Origin: Leptolinea sp964424035 | Lineage (GTDB): Bacteria > Chloroflexota > Anaerolineae > Anaerolineales > Anaerolineaceae | DNA length: 30,795 bases | Assembly: GCA_964424035.1 (NCBI GenBank) | Contig: CAYRHB010000031.1 | Location: forward strand, 1-30,795 | Reading direction: 5' to 3' | In this document: piece by piece, positions 8,440 to 15,190 of the stretch | Numbering within the stretch: position 1 is the stretch's first letter | How the letters are laid out: every line of letters starts with the position of its first letter | Notes under the pieces: model-generated | Database searches by the model: none | Told to the model about the DNA's origin: nothing | What the model saw: only the letters and a program-made list of their open reading frames with translations | Made by a program: the position numbers and the translations under genes

Positions 8440-9012
8440 TCAGGATCGGGGGACTTCATGGTGCGCTCGGCATCGGGCTTCATAGAGTTCCGCCGCGCCA
8501 ACAATCACTACGGGATCACTATACCGGGCTGGTTTCCCGTTGACCAGTCTTTGTGTCCGGCTGGCAGGTCCACCGCACACCATGCAAATGGCCTGCAATT
8601 TATCCACCCGTTCCGCTTTGGCCATCAATACAGGTATGCAGCCGAAGGGTTCAGCACGAAAATCCGTATCCAATCCGGCAACGATCACCCGGATGCCTTT
8701 ATGTATCAGTTCATCCACAACATCCAGTATGGCGTCATCCAGGAACTGGGCTTCGTCAATCCCGACAACAGACACCTCTGGATCCAGCAATGAGAGAATC
8801 TCGCGGGCTGTTGCGATGGGAACAGCATCAAAAGCTGAGCCAGCGTGGGAATTAATCTGCTCTGCCGAATACCGCATATCAATTGCCGGTTTGAACACCT
8901 GGACTTTCTTGCGCGCGATAACCGCCCGTCTGAGCCGCCGGATCAATTCATCCGTCTTTCCGCAAAACATGGATCCGCATACCACTTCCAGTGAACCAAT
9001 TGAATCTGTCAT
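8440..9012 (-). CDS. tdk: Thymidine kinase, type II
   Basis: The enzyme phosphorylates thymidine (and deoxyuridine) with ATP in the salvage pathway. The 190-residue protein has the P-loop GSMFCGKT (13-20) and the catalytic E87 in DEAQF. A structural zinc site is formed by C143, C146, C181 and H184, and YSDPVVIVGAAELYEARCR lies over the thymidine-binding lasso. The short type II architecture matches the bacterial form. It lies downstream of L31 with a hairpin at 9067-9103 between them, so it may be transcribed by read-through or from a weak separate promoter that I cannot identify. Confidence 0.96.
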   Translation of the reverse strand: MTDSIGSLEVVCGSMFCGKTDELIRRLRRAVIARKKVQVFKPAIDMRYSAEQINSHAGSAFDAVPIATAREILSLLDPEVSVVGIDEAQFLDDAILDVVDELIHKGIRVIVAGLDTDFRAEPFGCIPVLMAKAERVDKLQAICMVCGGPASRTQRLVNGKPARYSDPVVIVGAAELYEARCRAHHEVPRS

Positions 9013-9066
9013 GCCATCCTCATGATGATTTTTGATTTATTCTATACCAAACGAAATGTCAGCATA

Positions 9067-9103
9067 TTAAAAATTTCAGGCAGGTAATGGAACTACCTGC
9101 CTG
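9067..9103 (-). terminator. Probable terminator or attenuator after the L31 gene
   Basis: Perfect 10-bp arms at 9077-9086 and 9094-9103 (CAGGCAGGTA and its complement) flank a 7-nt loop. On the minus strand they are followed by AAATTTTTAA. The T-run is offset by three A's, so termination may be partial, letting some transcripts reach tdk-hpt. Confidence 0.6.
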
Positions 9104-9127
9104 ATAGATTTTAATCCGTACCGCAAG

Positions 9128-9604
9128 TTAGGCCGCGGCTTCCCCGGTTTCTTCTGGAAGCTCATAACCCAGCTGGCGCAGTTTCTTTTTCAGATCGATC
9201 AATGATTTACGGCCGAAACCTTCAATAGCCAGCACCGCATCTTCGCCCTCACCAAGTTTGGCAAAGAATTCACCGACATTGGTGATACCGGCTTTTGAAA
9301 GCGCTTCTGTCGGACGGTTACCCAGTTCCAGCTCGACAATGGGACGTTCCGGGGAGACTTTGGCGGTCTCGCGGGCTTTGCGTGTGTCAACAATATCCTG
9401 GCGGGCCTGCAATTTTTTATAGAAGCGGTCGACCTGGCCTTCAACGTCCAGAATACGCTGTTGCTGGCCGGTAAAGAACGGGTGGCATTTTGAGCACACC
9501 TCGGTATGAATGACTTTCTTGGTCGAACCGGTTGTCCAGGTGTTACCACAGGCGCAAATCACCTGCGCATCGGTGTAGTAGGTTGGGTGAATACCCTTTT
9601 TCAT
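9128..9604 (-). CDS. rpmE: Ribosomal protein L31 fused to an RNA polymerase alpha-CTD-like domain
   Basis: Residues 1-70 are zinc-type L31: MKKGIHPTYYTD, C17, C19, C37, C40 and HPFFTGQQ. L31 sits at the ribosome central protuberance. Ordinary L31 ends near residue 70, but this protein has 158 residues. After a charged linker (about 66-86), residues 88-150 read like the helix-hairpin-helix C-terminal domain of RpoA: PIVELEL, NRPTEALSKAGITNVGEFF and GFGRKSLIDLKKKLRQLGYEL. R97 falls at the position of E. coli alpha R265 and G131-R-K-S134 at the GKKS hairpin. The position of alpha N268 is Glu here. There is no frameshift; one open frame covers both parts. The gene follows L21 and L27 on the same strand. 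L31 is certain; a DNA or rRNA binding role for the tail is inference. Confidence 0.93.
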   Translation of the reverse strand: MKKGIHPTYYTDAQVICACGNTWTTGSTKKVIHTEVCSKCHPFFTGQQQRILDVEGQVDRFYKKLQARQDIVDTRKARETAKVSPERPIVELELGNRPTEALSKAGITNVGEFFAKLGEGEDAVLAIEGFGRKSLIDLKKKLRQLGYELPEETGEAAA

Positions 9605-9686
9605 AATGAATTACCATCCTTTCAAAGGAATTGACTGCATCCGGCATTCCACGGTGTGAATGGCGGTGCAGCAGCCTTGCCTTTAG

Positions 9687-9959
9687 TTATGCCGCCGCTG
9701 TTTGAGCAACAGGGTCCACCGAAACCATCTTCTGGCCATTCGGCAGGGTGGCAAACACTACGACACCTTCAGCAATCGCGAACAGGGTATCGTCTTTTCC
9801 AATATCAACATTGCGGCCGGGTTTGATGCGGGTGCCGCGCTGGCGTACAAGGATATTTCCGGAAAGAACGTGCTCTCCGGCATATTTCTTCACGCCCAGC
9901 CGTTGTGAATTACTATCGCGTCCGTTGCGGGTTGAACCGCCGCCTTTTTTATGAGCCAT
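9687..9959 (-). CDS. rpmA: 50S ribosomal protein L27
   Basis: L27 lies near the peptidyl transferase centre and assists tRNA placement. The 90-residue protein begins MAHKKGGGSTRNGRDSNSQR, the hallmark of the family, and continues with LGVKKYAGE, NILVRQRGT and GRNVDIGKDDTLFAIAEG. The N-terminus begins directly with the mature-type AHKKGG sequence, with no cleavable extension. It starts 5 nt after L21, the usual L21-L27 pairing in bacteria. Confidence 0.98.
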   Translation of the reverse strand: MAHKKGGGSTRNGRDSNSQRLGVKKYAGEHVLSGNILVRQRGTRIKPGRNVDIGKDDTLFAIAEGVVVFATLPNGQKMVSVDPVAQTAAA

Positions 9960-9964
9960 TATCT

Positions 9965-10282
9965 CTACTCCATTTCGATCGAGTTGATCATCAAGCGTGT
10001 GTACTTCTCGCGATGACCGGTCTTGACACGAATACGTTTCTTCGGGCGATATTTGAAGACCACCAGTTTCGGACCTTTGACTTCATCTTCCACTGTGGCT
10101 TTGATCCGGGCACCTTTTACGCTCGGCGTGCCGACTTTCACGTCATCACCATCAACAACCAGAAGAACCGAATCCAGATGTACTTCCTGGCCGGCTTCTG
10201 CGGTCATACGGTCCACATCAATTGTGGTACCTTCGACGGCTTTATACTGCTTGCCGCCACATTCTAAAATGGCATATTTCAT
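9965..10282 (-). CDS. rplU: 50S ribosomal protein L21
   Basis: L21 binds 23S rRNA in the large subunit. The 105-residue protein begins MKYAILECGGKQYK and ends with the typical FKYRPKKRIRVKTGHREKYTR block. I set the start at the ATG at 10280-10282 because GGAGAGG lies 5 nt upstream and all L21 proteins begin at this point; an upstream in-frame ATG at 10312 adds ten unrelated residues. It heads the L21-L27-L31 run. A terminator at 10359-10383 separates it from tRNA-Glu, so it should have its own promoter in 10283-10358, where I see no clear consensus. Confidence 0.97.
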   Translation of the reverse strand: MKYAILECGGKQYKAVEGTTIDVDRMTAEAGQEVHLDSVLLVVDGDDVKVGTPSVKGARIKATVEDEVKGPKLVVFKYRPKKRIRVKTGHREKYTRLMINSIEME

Positions 10283-10358
10283 TACGCCTCTCCAATCTTC
10301 ACTTCGCCGCAATCCGCGTCTTGTTTCATGGACCCGTCTACGGGGAAGTTGGGGGTTG

Positions 10359-10383
10359 AAAACCGCCGGTTACCCGGCGGTTT
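10359..10383 (-). terminator. Rho-independent terminator of the tRNA-Glu gene
   Basis: A perfect 10-bp stem (AAACCGCCGG at 10360-10369 with CCGGCGGTTT at 10374-10383) has a TTAC loop. Reading the minus strand, the stem is followed by a short T-run and lies about 50 nt after the tRNA 3' end. It isolates the tRNA transcript from the rplU operon. Confidence 0.8.
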
Positions 10384-10432
10384 GATCGGTCGGGAAAATC
10401 CCATTGTCGCAACGTCTTTTTTGCGCTGCGAG

Positions 10433-10505
10433 TGCCTCCACGGAGATTCGAACTCCGGTTTTAGCCTTGAAAGGGCTGCGTCCTGGTCCCCTAGACGATG
10501 GAGGC
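10433..10505 (-). tRNA. tRNA-Glu (anticodon TTC)
   Basis: On the minus strand a 73-nt cloverleaf can be folded. The acceptor arm GCCTCCA pairs with TGGAGGC, the discriminator is A, and the D arm reads GTCTAGGGGACCAGGAC. The anticodon stem GCAGCC/GGCTA-type encloses loop CTTTCAA, giving TTC. The T arm CGGAGTTCGAATCTCCG is canonical. CCA is not encoded. A good promoter lies just upstream and a terminator downstream, so it is a single-gene transcription unit. Confidence 0.95.
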
Positions 10506-10515
10506 AACGGACGAA

Positions 10516-10543
10516 ATTCTACCACAACCTGCCTGAGGGTCAA
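10516..10543 (-). promoter_or_regulatory. Sigma-70 type promoter of tRNA-Glu
   Basis: On the minus strand TTGACC (10538-10543) and TAGAAT (10516-10521) are 16 nt apart. The -10 box ends 10 nt before the mature tRNA 5' end, as expected for a tRNA with a very short leader. Confidence 0.75.
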
Positions 10544-10571
10544 GGATTTCGATAATCCAATTTTATCCTGT

Positions 10572-11201
10572 TCATCCGGATATTGGAAGCAGACTCAGCA
10601 AAGCCAGTACACCAAAAGCGGTGATGATCGCCCCGGAAATTCGGTTGACCCAGACCATCCCGGTGGTGGTGAATCTGTTCCGGAAGATGCTGACAAACCC
10701 GGACAAACACAGCCACCACAGCCCGGAACCGATGACCACGCCCAGCACCAAAAGACCCGCTGACGTGTAGTCGCCGCTGGTTGTACCCAATCCCAATCCG
10801 GCAAAGACTGCCGCGAATGACAGAATGGTCATGGGGTTGGTCACCGTCAGGAAGAAAGTGGACAGGTAATCTCCGGCTATTGTCGAATTGGAAACCGCTG
10901 AAGCTGCCTGTTCCGCCGGACGTGAGAGCAATGTTCTTATTCCCAGATAACACAGGAACAGACCGCCAACCAGTTTAAGCCAGAATTGCTGGCTCACCAG
11001 GAAACTGGAGATGAACGTCAAACCAAATGCCGCCACGCAGCCGTACAATCCGTCAGCCGTTGCCGCTCCCAGCCCTGAGACCAGGCCGGAAAACCGTCCA
11101 TTGCTGATCGTCCGCCGGATACACAACACCCCGATCGGCCCGACCGGCGCGGCAATGGAAAAACCCATAACAATACCTCTGATGATGACCGGTAATTCCA
11201 T
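10572..11201 (-). CDS. LysE/RhtB family amino-acid exporter
   Basis: The 209-residue integral membrane protein is predicted to export an amino acid or related small molecule using the proton gradient. It has about six hydrophobic segments. The N-terminal family signature is GFSIAAPVGPIGVLCIRRTISNGR (residues about 13-36), followed by GLGAATADGLYG and, in the middle, FFLTVTNPMTILSF. These are typical LysE/RhtB landmarks. AAGGA lies about 7 nt before the ATG at 11199-11201. No LysG-type regulator is adjacent. The substrate is not deducible. Confidence 0.9.
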   Translation of the reverse strand: MELPVIIRGIVMGFSIAAPVGPIGVLCIRRTISNGRFSGLVSGLGAATADGLYGCVAAFGLTFISSFLVSQQFWLKLVGGLFLCYLGIRTLLSRPAEQAASAVSNSTIAGDYLSTFFLTVTNPMTILSFAAVFAGLGLGTTSGDYTSAGLLVLGVVIGSGLWWLCLSGFVSIFRNRFTTTGMVWVNRISGAIITAFGVLALLSLLPISG

Positions 11202-11240
11202 TCATAATCCTTTTATTGAAACATACAGAAAACAGGCAAT

Positions 11241-11246
11241 ATTATA
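11241..11246 (-). promoter_or_regulatory. Possible -10 element for the LysE-family gene
   Basis: A perfect TATAAT reads on the minus strand 39 nt before the start codon. No convincing -35 lies at the right distance, so only the -10 is proposed. Confidence 0.35.
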
Positions 11247-11315
11247 GGTGATTATTTGAAACCGTGATATTACCCAATTGTGTACATCATCCGGAAGATC
11301 AAAGGATATAATTAA

Positions 11316-11531
11316 ATGATGGAATCCGGAAAATTGATAAATAATGTCGATCGAAAATACTTTTCAATCGTCACAGTAGAGCAAGCCCGCCGGCAGGATA
11401 TTGCTTATTGGCATTCCAGAACACCGGAGGAACGCCTGGAAGCATTGGAAAGTTTGAGGCAAACCGTCTATGGGTATGATCCGGCTGTCACCCGACTTCA
11501 AAGAATTTTTGAAGTTATTGAACGAGAATAA
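11316..11531 (+). CDS. Small accessory protein upstream of an MNT-like nucleotidyltransferase
   Basis: This 71-residue protein has the recognisable block DIAYWHSRTPEERLEALESL, then RQTVYGYDP and TRLQRIFEVIERE. From memory, small proteins of this kind often sit directly before AbiEii/MNT-type nucleotidyltransferases in bacteria and are annotated as hypothetical or toxin-antitoxin components. It is charged, helical and has no membrane segment. AAAGGA at 11301-11306 precedes the ATG; a second ATG follows at once (MM). Its last 62 nt overlap the start of the nucleotidyltransferase in another frame, so the two are probably translated together. Which of the two would be toxin or antitoxin cannot be told. 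Confidence 0.7.
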   Translation: MMESGKLINNVDRKYFSIVTVEQARRQDIAYWHSRTPEERLEALESLRQTVYGYDPAVTRLQRIFEVIERE

Positions 11532-11856
11532 AGTCCGGTATCTTCTTATAGGTGGATACGCGGTAGCTTTTCATGGATATCCTCGCACAACAGGTGATAT
11601 GGATATCTGGATAGCTATTGATCCGCAAAACGCCTCCTGTGTTGTCAAAACATTGCATGAGTTTGGTTTCGGTGAATCCGAATTGCATGAAGAATTGTTC
11701 ACAAACCCGAAAAACATAATAAGAATGGGAATCCCCCCTTACAGGATTGAAGTTCTCACAGCTGTTTCAGGGATTGAATTTGAGGCAAGCTATGAAAGAA
11801 GAATTGTCAAAAATATCGATGGTGTTGATATTGCAATAATCTCAAAGCCTGATTAG
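11470..11856 (+). CDS. MNT-like nucleotidyltransferase, C-terminus cut by an in-frame amber codon
   Basis: This 128-residue protein has the minimal nucleotidyltransferase core: VRYLLIGGYAVAFHGYPRTT with the GG motif, then GDMDIWI with the D-x-D metal pair, and a further acidic strand in YRIEVLTAV. It belongs to the AbiEii/DUF6036-like group of stand-alone nucleotidyltransferases. The frame ends at TAG (11854-11856), but the same frame then continues with IKNKKASGRNKDLDDVENL before a second TAG at 11929-11931. That continuation matches the usual family ending (LIKNKxASGRxKDLxDxExL), with the amber codon standing where Leu is expected. The catalytic part is intact, but about 25 C-terminal residues are lost unless the codon is read through. 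The start could be 11470 or 11476; neither has a strong ribosome binding site, consistent with coupling to the upstream gene. Confidence 0.75.
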   Translation: MGMIRLSPDFKEFLKLLNENKVRYLLIGGYAVAFHGYPRTTGDMDIWIAIDPQNASCVVKTLHEFGFGESELHEELFTNPKNIIRMGIPPYRIEVLTAVSGIEFEASYERRIVKNIDGVDIAIISKPD

Positions 11857-11927
11857 ATTAAGAACAAAAAAGCTTCCGGTCGAAATAAAGATCTTGATGA
11901 TGTTGAAAATCTAATAGATCACACGAT

Positions 11928-12608
11928 CTAGAATAAGCTTTTTATGGGTTCCCTGCATTGGTTTGATTCATACCCCGGTTTACTGACATAAGGCCCCACC
12001 GGGTAGGCTTCCATTTGCTCCGGGTCGAACGGTCTTAACAGGCGTTGCAGATCCACTCCCGGTCCCCCACCAACCCAATCCCAGGCATCTTCCTTTGCGA
12101 GCATCACCGGCATGCGTTCATGTACCGTAGCCACCAGCGGATTGGCACTGGTGGTGATGATCGTACAGGTCTTCAACGGCGTTGATTCCCCAACCGGCTG
12201 CCATATTTCCCACAATCCAGCAAAGGCGAATGGTTTGCCATTCTTTAGCCGGAAGTAAAACGGCTGCGTTTTTCCCCTTCCCGAAGCCGGTTTTTGCCAT
12301 TCGTAGAACCCGTCCGCGAAGATCAGGCAGCGTCGATTCTGAAAAGCATTCCGGAAGGATGGTTTCTCAGACAGGGTCTCCGCCCGCGCGTTGATCAACT
12401 TATTTCCAATGACCGAATCTTTGGCCCAGGAAGGAATCAGACCCCAGCGCAACCACTCGGCCTTGCGGGTGGCGGCATCTGTCGCAGCCAGTACCGGCTG
12501 GCCTGGCGCTACGTTGTATCTCGGTTCCCAGTCCAGTGGCATTTCACCCAACCCGAGTTCATCACTCAGATCCGCCAGATCAAACGCAATGGTAAATCGT
12601 CCGCACAT
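11928..12608 (-). CDS. SRAP domain protein (YedK/HMCES family)
   Basis: SRAP proteins crosslink to abasic sites in single-stranded DNA through their N-terminal Cys and shield them. The 226-residue protein begins MCGRFT, so C2 becomes the N-terminal residue after Met removal. Other catalytic residues are N32 in RYNVAPGQ, E103 in FADGFYEW and H163 in VHERMPVML. INARAETLSEKPSFRNAF and WGLIPSWA are further family marks. It is full length. The stop overlaps the read-through stop of the convergent nucleotidyltransferase cassette by 3-4 nt. No partner genes for an SOS-type operon are adjacent. Confidence 0.95.
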   Translation of the reverse strand: MCGRFTIAFDLADLSDELGLGEMPLDWEPRYNVAPGQPVLAATDAATRKAEWLRWGLIPSWAKDSVIGNKLINARAETLSEKPSFRNAFQNRRCLIFADGFYEWQKPASGRGKTQPFYFRLKNGKPFAFAGLWEIWQPVGESTPLKTCTIITTSANPLVATVHERMPVMLAKEDAWDWVGGGPGVDLQRLLRPFDPEQMEAYPVGPYVSKPGYESNQCREPIKSLF

Positions 12609-12710
12609 GGGTTAAGTATAGCCAATTATTCCGTTGCTTGAGCCTCCCTGGTACACATGTAGATCGTTGACATGCGGTATCGAAGGGAAAGTATTCACCT
12701 CGTACGTATG

Positions 12711-12940
12711 GGGTTCGCCAGGCTCACCCACCGGATTGGACAGGCTCACCCACCGGGTTCGACAGGCTCACCCACCGGATTGGACAGGCTCACCCACCGG
12801 GTTCGACAGGCCTACCCATCGGATTGGACAGGCTCACAAACCGGATTCGACAGGCTCACCCATCGGATTCAACAGGCACACCTACCGGGTTTGACAGGCT
12901 CACCTACCGGGTTCGACAGACTCACCCATCGGATTGGACA
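12711..12940. repeat. 22-bp tandem repeat array, ten full copies and one partial
   Basis: A 22-bp unit begins GGCTCACCCACCGG and ends RTTSGACA. Ten copies start exactly every 22 nt from 12721 to 12919, with a ten-base partial copy at 12711-12720. Copies 1-5 alternate between an ATTGGACA and a GTTCGACA version, a 44-bp higher-order unit; copies 6-10 are more diverged. The array lies between the divergent SRAP and ftcD genes. Because 22 is not a multiple of 3, every frame shows a 22-residue peptide repeat; these frames look like artefacts. The core TTCGACAGGCTCA resembles a dispersed intergenic repeat seen in many bacteria (from memory). Confidence 0.92.
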
Positions 12941-12977
12941 GCTCTTCTTTGGATATATCCACGGCATTGATTAGAAG

Positions 12978-13008
12978 TTGCAGACTGTTCAGGTTCCTTC
13001 GGTATAAT
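12978..13008 (+). promoter_or_regulatory. Possible promoter for the ftcD operon
   Basis: A perfect TATAAT lies at 13003-13008, 30 nt before the ftcD start. The best -35 is TTGCAG at 12978-12983, with a rather long 19-nt spacer. It sits just after the repeat array. The remainder of the 12609-13038 gap (12609-12710 and 12941-12977) shows nothing else I can support. Confidence 0.45.
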
Positions 13009-13038
13009 TATCACAATCCTGCAGATCAAGAGGGACAA

Positions 13039-14586
13039 ATGCCCAACCCTATCGTGGAATGCATTCCCAATTTTTCAGAAGCCCGCCGACCTGAGGTTGT
13101 TGAACAAATATTGTCCGCCATCCGCTCGGTGGAGGGCGTGCAAATTCTTGATCATAGCTCCGATACGGACCACAATCGTACTGTTGTGACCTATGTCGGC
13201 GCGCCGGCTGCAGTGGAAGAAGCCGCTTTTCAGGCGATAAAGACCGCCGGATCCTTGATCAACCTTGATCAACATACCGGCGAACACCCACGTCTGGGCG
13301 CGACGGATGTGGTGCCCTTTGTCCCCATCAGCGACATCACCATGCAGGAATGTGTTGAAATGGCCCGCCGGGTGGGCAATCGTGTGGCAAGGGAGCTATC
13401 CATTCCTGTATATCTATACGAAGCCGCAGCCACCCGCCCTGATCGTCAGAACCTGGAGAATATCCGCCGCGGCGAATATGAATTGCTAAAGGCCGAGATT
13501 GGCATCAACCCAGACCGAAACCCGGATTTTGGTCCATTAACGTTGGGTCAAGCCGGTGCCACGGTAATCGGTGCCCGCGCCCCGCTCATCGCCTATAACA
13601 TTTACCTCACCACAGACGATGTCTCCATCGCGCAGAAGATCGCGAAAGCTGTGCGCAATTCTTCCGGCGGCTTCCGATTCGTCAAAGCACTGGGGTTGCT
13701 GGTGGAAGGCCGCGCCCAGGTATCCATGAATCTTACGAATTTCCGGCAAACACCCGTTTTCCGCGTTATGGAAGCCGTACGCGCAGAAGCCACGCGATAT
13801 GGTGTGACTGTTCATCATAGTGAACTGGTCGGTCTGATCCCTCAGGATGCTCTGCGTGATTCAGCCGTGTGGTATCTGCAATTGGATGATTTCAAGACGG
13901 AACAGGTGCTGGAAGAAAAACTTCATAACGCTCAAATGGAAACTGTAAAAGCACCGGATATTCCGGGCAAGGATTTCCTTGACAGCCTGGCCGCCGGTAC
14001 TCCAACACCGGGTGGAGGGAGTGCAGCCGCTTACGCCGGTTCAGCCGCCGCCAGCCTGGTAAGCATGGTTGCCCGTCTAACAGTCGGCAAGAAAAAGTAT
14101 ATTGCTGTCGAGCCCCGCATGTGGAAGATCATTGAAGAAGCGGAAGAATTGCGCCTGAAACTGTTGCAGACCATGCAACAGGATTCAGCCGCTTTTGAAA
14201 CCTGGATGGCTGCCAGCCGCTTGCCAAAGGATACGAACGAACAGCAGTCCCAACGACAGGCAGCGGTTGAACAGGCTACCCGTGAGGCGATTGAAGTCCC
14301 CCTGCAAACACTGGAACAGGCGTATCTGGTTCTCAGTCTGGCAATGGATGTGGCGGAGAACGGGAATATAAACGCCATTTCGGATGCCGGTTCAGCAGGT
14401 GAATTGGCGATGACCGCCATAACCGCGGCAGGGTACAATGTGCGCATTAATTGCCCCGCTTTGACTGACACCGGGGCTGCCGGGGATTATCTGGAACGGG
14501 CAAAGAAGATCGAATGCCAGGCAGCTGAGAGGATTAATAGTCTGCGAACCACTTTATCCACCCGCGGGAATTTCCCGTTGAAATAA
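13039..14586 (+). CDS. ftcD: Bifunctional glutamate formiminotransferase/formimidoyl-THF cyclodeaminase
   Basis: The enzyme moves the formimino group of formiminoglutamate (histidine breakdown) to tetrahydrofolate and then releases ammonia to form methenyl-THF. The 515-residue protein has the formiminotransferase part in about 1-300, with IVECIPNFSEAR, DHNRTVVTYVG and catalytic H83 in GEHPRLGATDVVPFVP. The cyclodeaminase part runs from about 310 on, with TPTPGGGSAAAYAGSAAASLVSMV. Both halves occur in one frame, as in animals and some bacteria. I chose the ATG at 13039 because GAGGG lies 5-8 nt upstream and the protein then begins at the family N-terminus; a TTG-initiated extension would run into the repeat array. 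No hut genes are adjacent. It starts a five-gene run with dcd 27 nt downstream. Confidence 0.95.
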   Translation: MPNPIVECIPNFSEARRPEVVEQILSAIRSVEGVQILDHSSDTDHNRTVVTYVGAPAAVEEAAFQAIKTAGSLINLDQHTGEHPRLGATDVVPFVPISDITMQECVEMARRVGNRVARELSIPVYLYEAAATRPDRQNLENIRRGEYELLKAEIGINPDRNPDFGPLTLGQAGATVIGARAPLIAYNIYLTTDDVSIAQKIAKAVRNSSGGFRFVKALGLLVEGRAQVSMNLTNFRQTPVFRVMEAVRAEATRYGVTVHHSELVGLIPQDALRDSAVWYLQLDDFKTEQVLEEKLHNAQMETVKAPDIPGKDFLDSLAAGTPTPGGGSAAAYAGSAAASLVSMVARLTVGKKKYIAVEPRMWKIIEEAEELRLKLLQTMQQDSAAFETWMAASRLPKDTNEQQSQRQAAVEQATREAIEVPLQTLEQAYLVLSLAMDVAENGNINAISDAGSAGELAMTAITAAGYNVRINCPALTDTGAAGDYLERAKKIECQAAERINSLRTTLSTRGNFPLK

Positions 14587-14613
14587 ACCACTGAGAAATA
14601 GAGGAGCTACGAT

Positions 14614-15168
14614 ATGGGACTTAAATCGGACAGCTGGATCCGCAAAATGGCACTGGAACACAAGATGATCGAACCTTTCGCAGACCGGCAGATCCGGCAG
14701 GGGGTGATCTCCTATGGCGTTTCATCCTACGGCTATGATATCCGCGTGGCAGACGAATACAAGATATTCACCAATGTCTATTCAGCCATGGTTGACCCAA
14801 AGCAATTCGATCCCCGCTCCATGGTCGATTTCAAAGGCGACGTATGTATCATTCCCCCCAATTCCTTCGCGCTGGCCCGCACGGTGGAGTATATGCGTAT
14901 CCCCCGCAGTGTGTTGACCATCTGTCTGGGGAAAAGCACTTATGCCCGTTGCGGCATTATTGTAAATGTCACTCCTTTTGAACCGGAATGGGAGGGTTTT
15001 GTAACCCTTGAGATCAGTAACACAACACCACTTCCGGCAAAGATCTATTCCAATGAAGGGATCGCGCAGGTCCTGTTCTTTGAAGCAGACGAAGGCTGCG
15101 AGATCTCGTACGCTGACAAAAAGGGGAAATACCAGGGGCAACAATCCATTGTCCTGCCCAAACTCTAA
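14614..15168 (+). CDS. dcd: dCTP deaminase
   Basis: The enzyme deaminates dCTP to dUTP, feeding dTMP synthesis. The 184-residue protein has the trimer active-site block GKSTYARCGIIVNVTPFEPE (106-125) with S108 and R112, and E133 in TLEISNT as the catalytic Glu. SSYGYDIR (37-44) and the C-terminal GKYQGQQSIVLPKL are typical. GAGGAG precedes the ATG at 14614. The enzyme complements thymidine kinase at 8440-9012 in dTMP supply, but the two are not in one operon. Whether it also hydrolyses dUTP cannot be judged. Confidence 0.95.
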   Translation: MGLKSDSWIRKMALEHKMIEPFADRQIRQGVISYGVSSYGYDIRVADEYKIFTNVYSAMVDPKQFDPRSMVDFKGDVCIIPPNSFALARTVEYMRIPRSVLTICLGKSTYARCGIIVNVTPFEPEWEGFVTLEISNTTPLPAKIYSNEGIAQVLFFEADEGCEISYADKKGKYQGQQSIVLPKL

Positions 15169-15190
15169 GACCAGGATTGCAGACCATCCG

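Noticed and set aside
12634..12974. Open frames of 86-100 codons through the tandem repeat array with 22-residue peptide repeats
   Set aside because: The repeat unit of 22 bp makes every frame open and repetitive; there is no ribosome binding site and no family-like sequence.
12934..13038. TTG-initiated 35-residue extension of FtcD
   Set aside because: It would run across the promoter and the last repeat copy, and the family begins at MPNPIVECIPNFSEA with a ribosome binding site before it.
15008..15190. Longer frame joining the 3' half of dcd antiphase to the SGNH gene
   Set aside because: It overlaps a clearly coding dCTP deaminase in another frame and the extra residues match nothing; the GTG at 15191 is more sensible.
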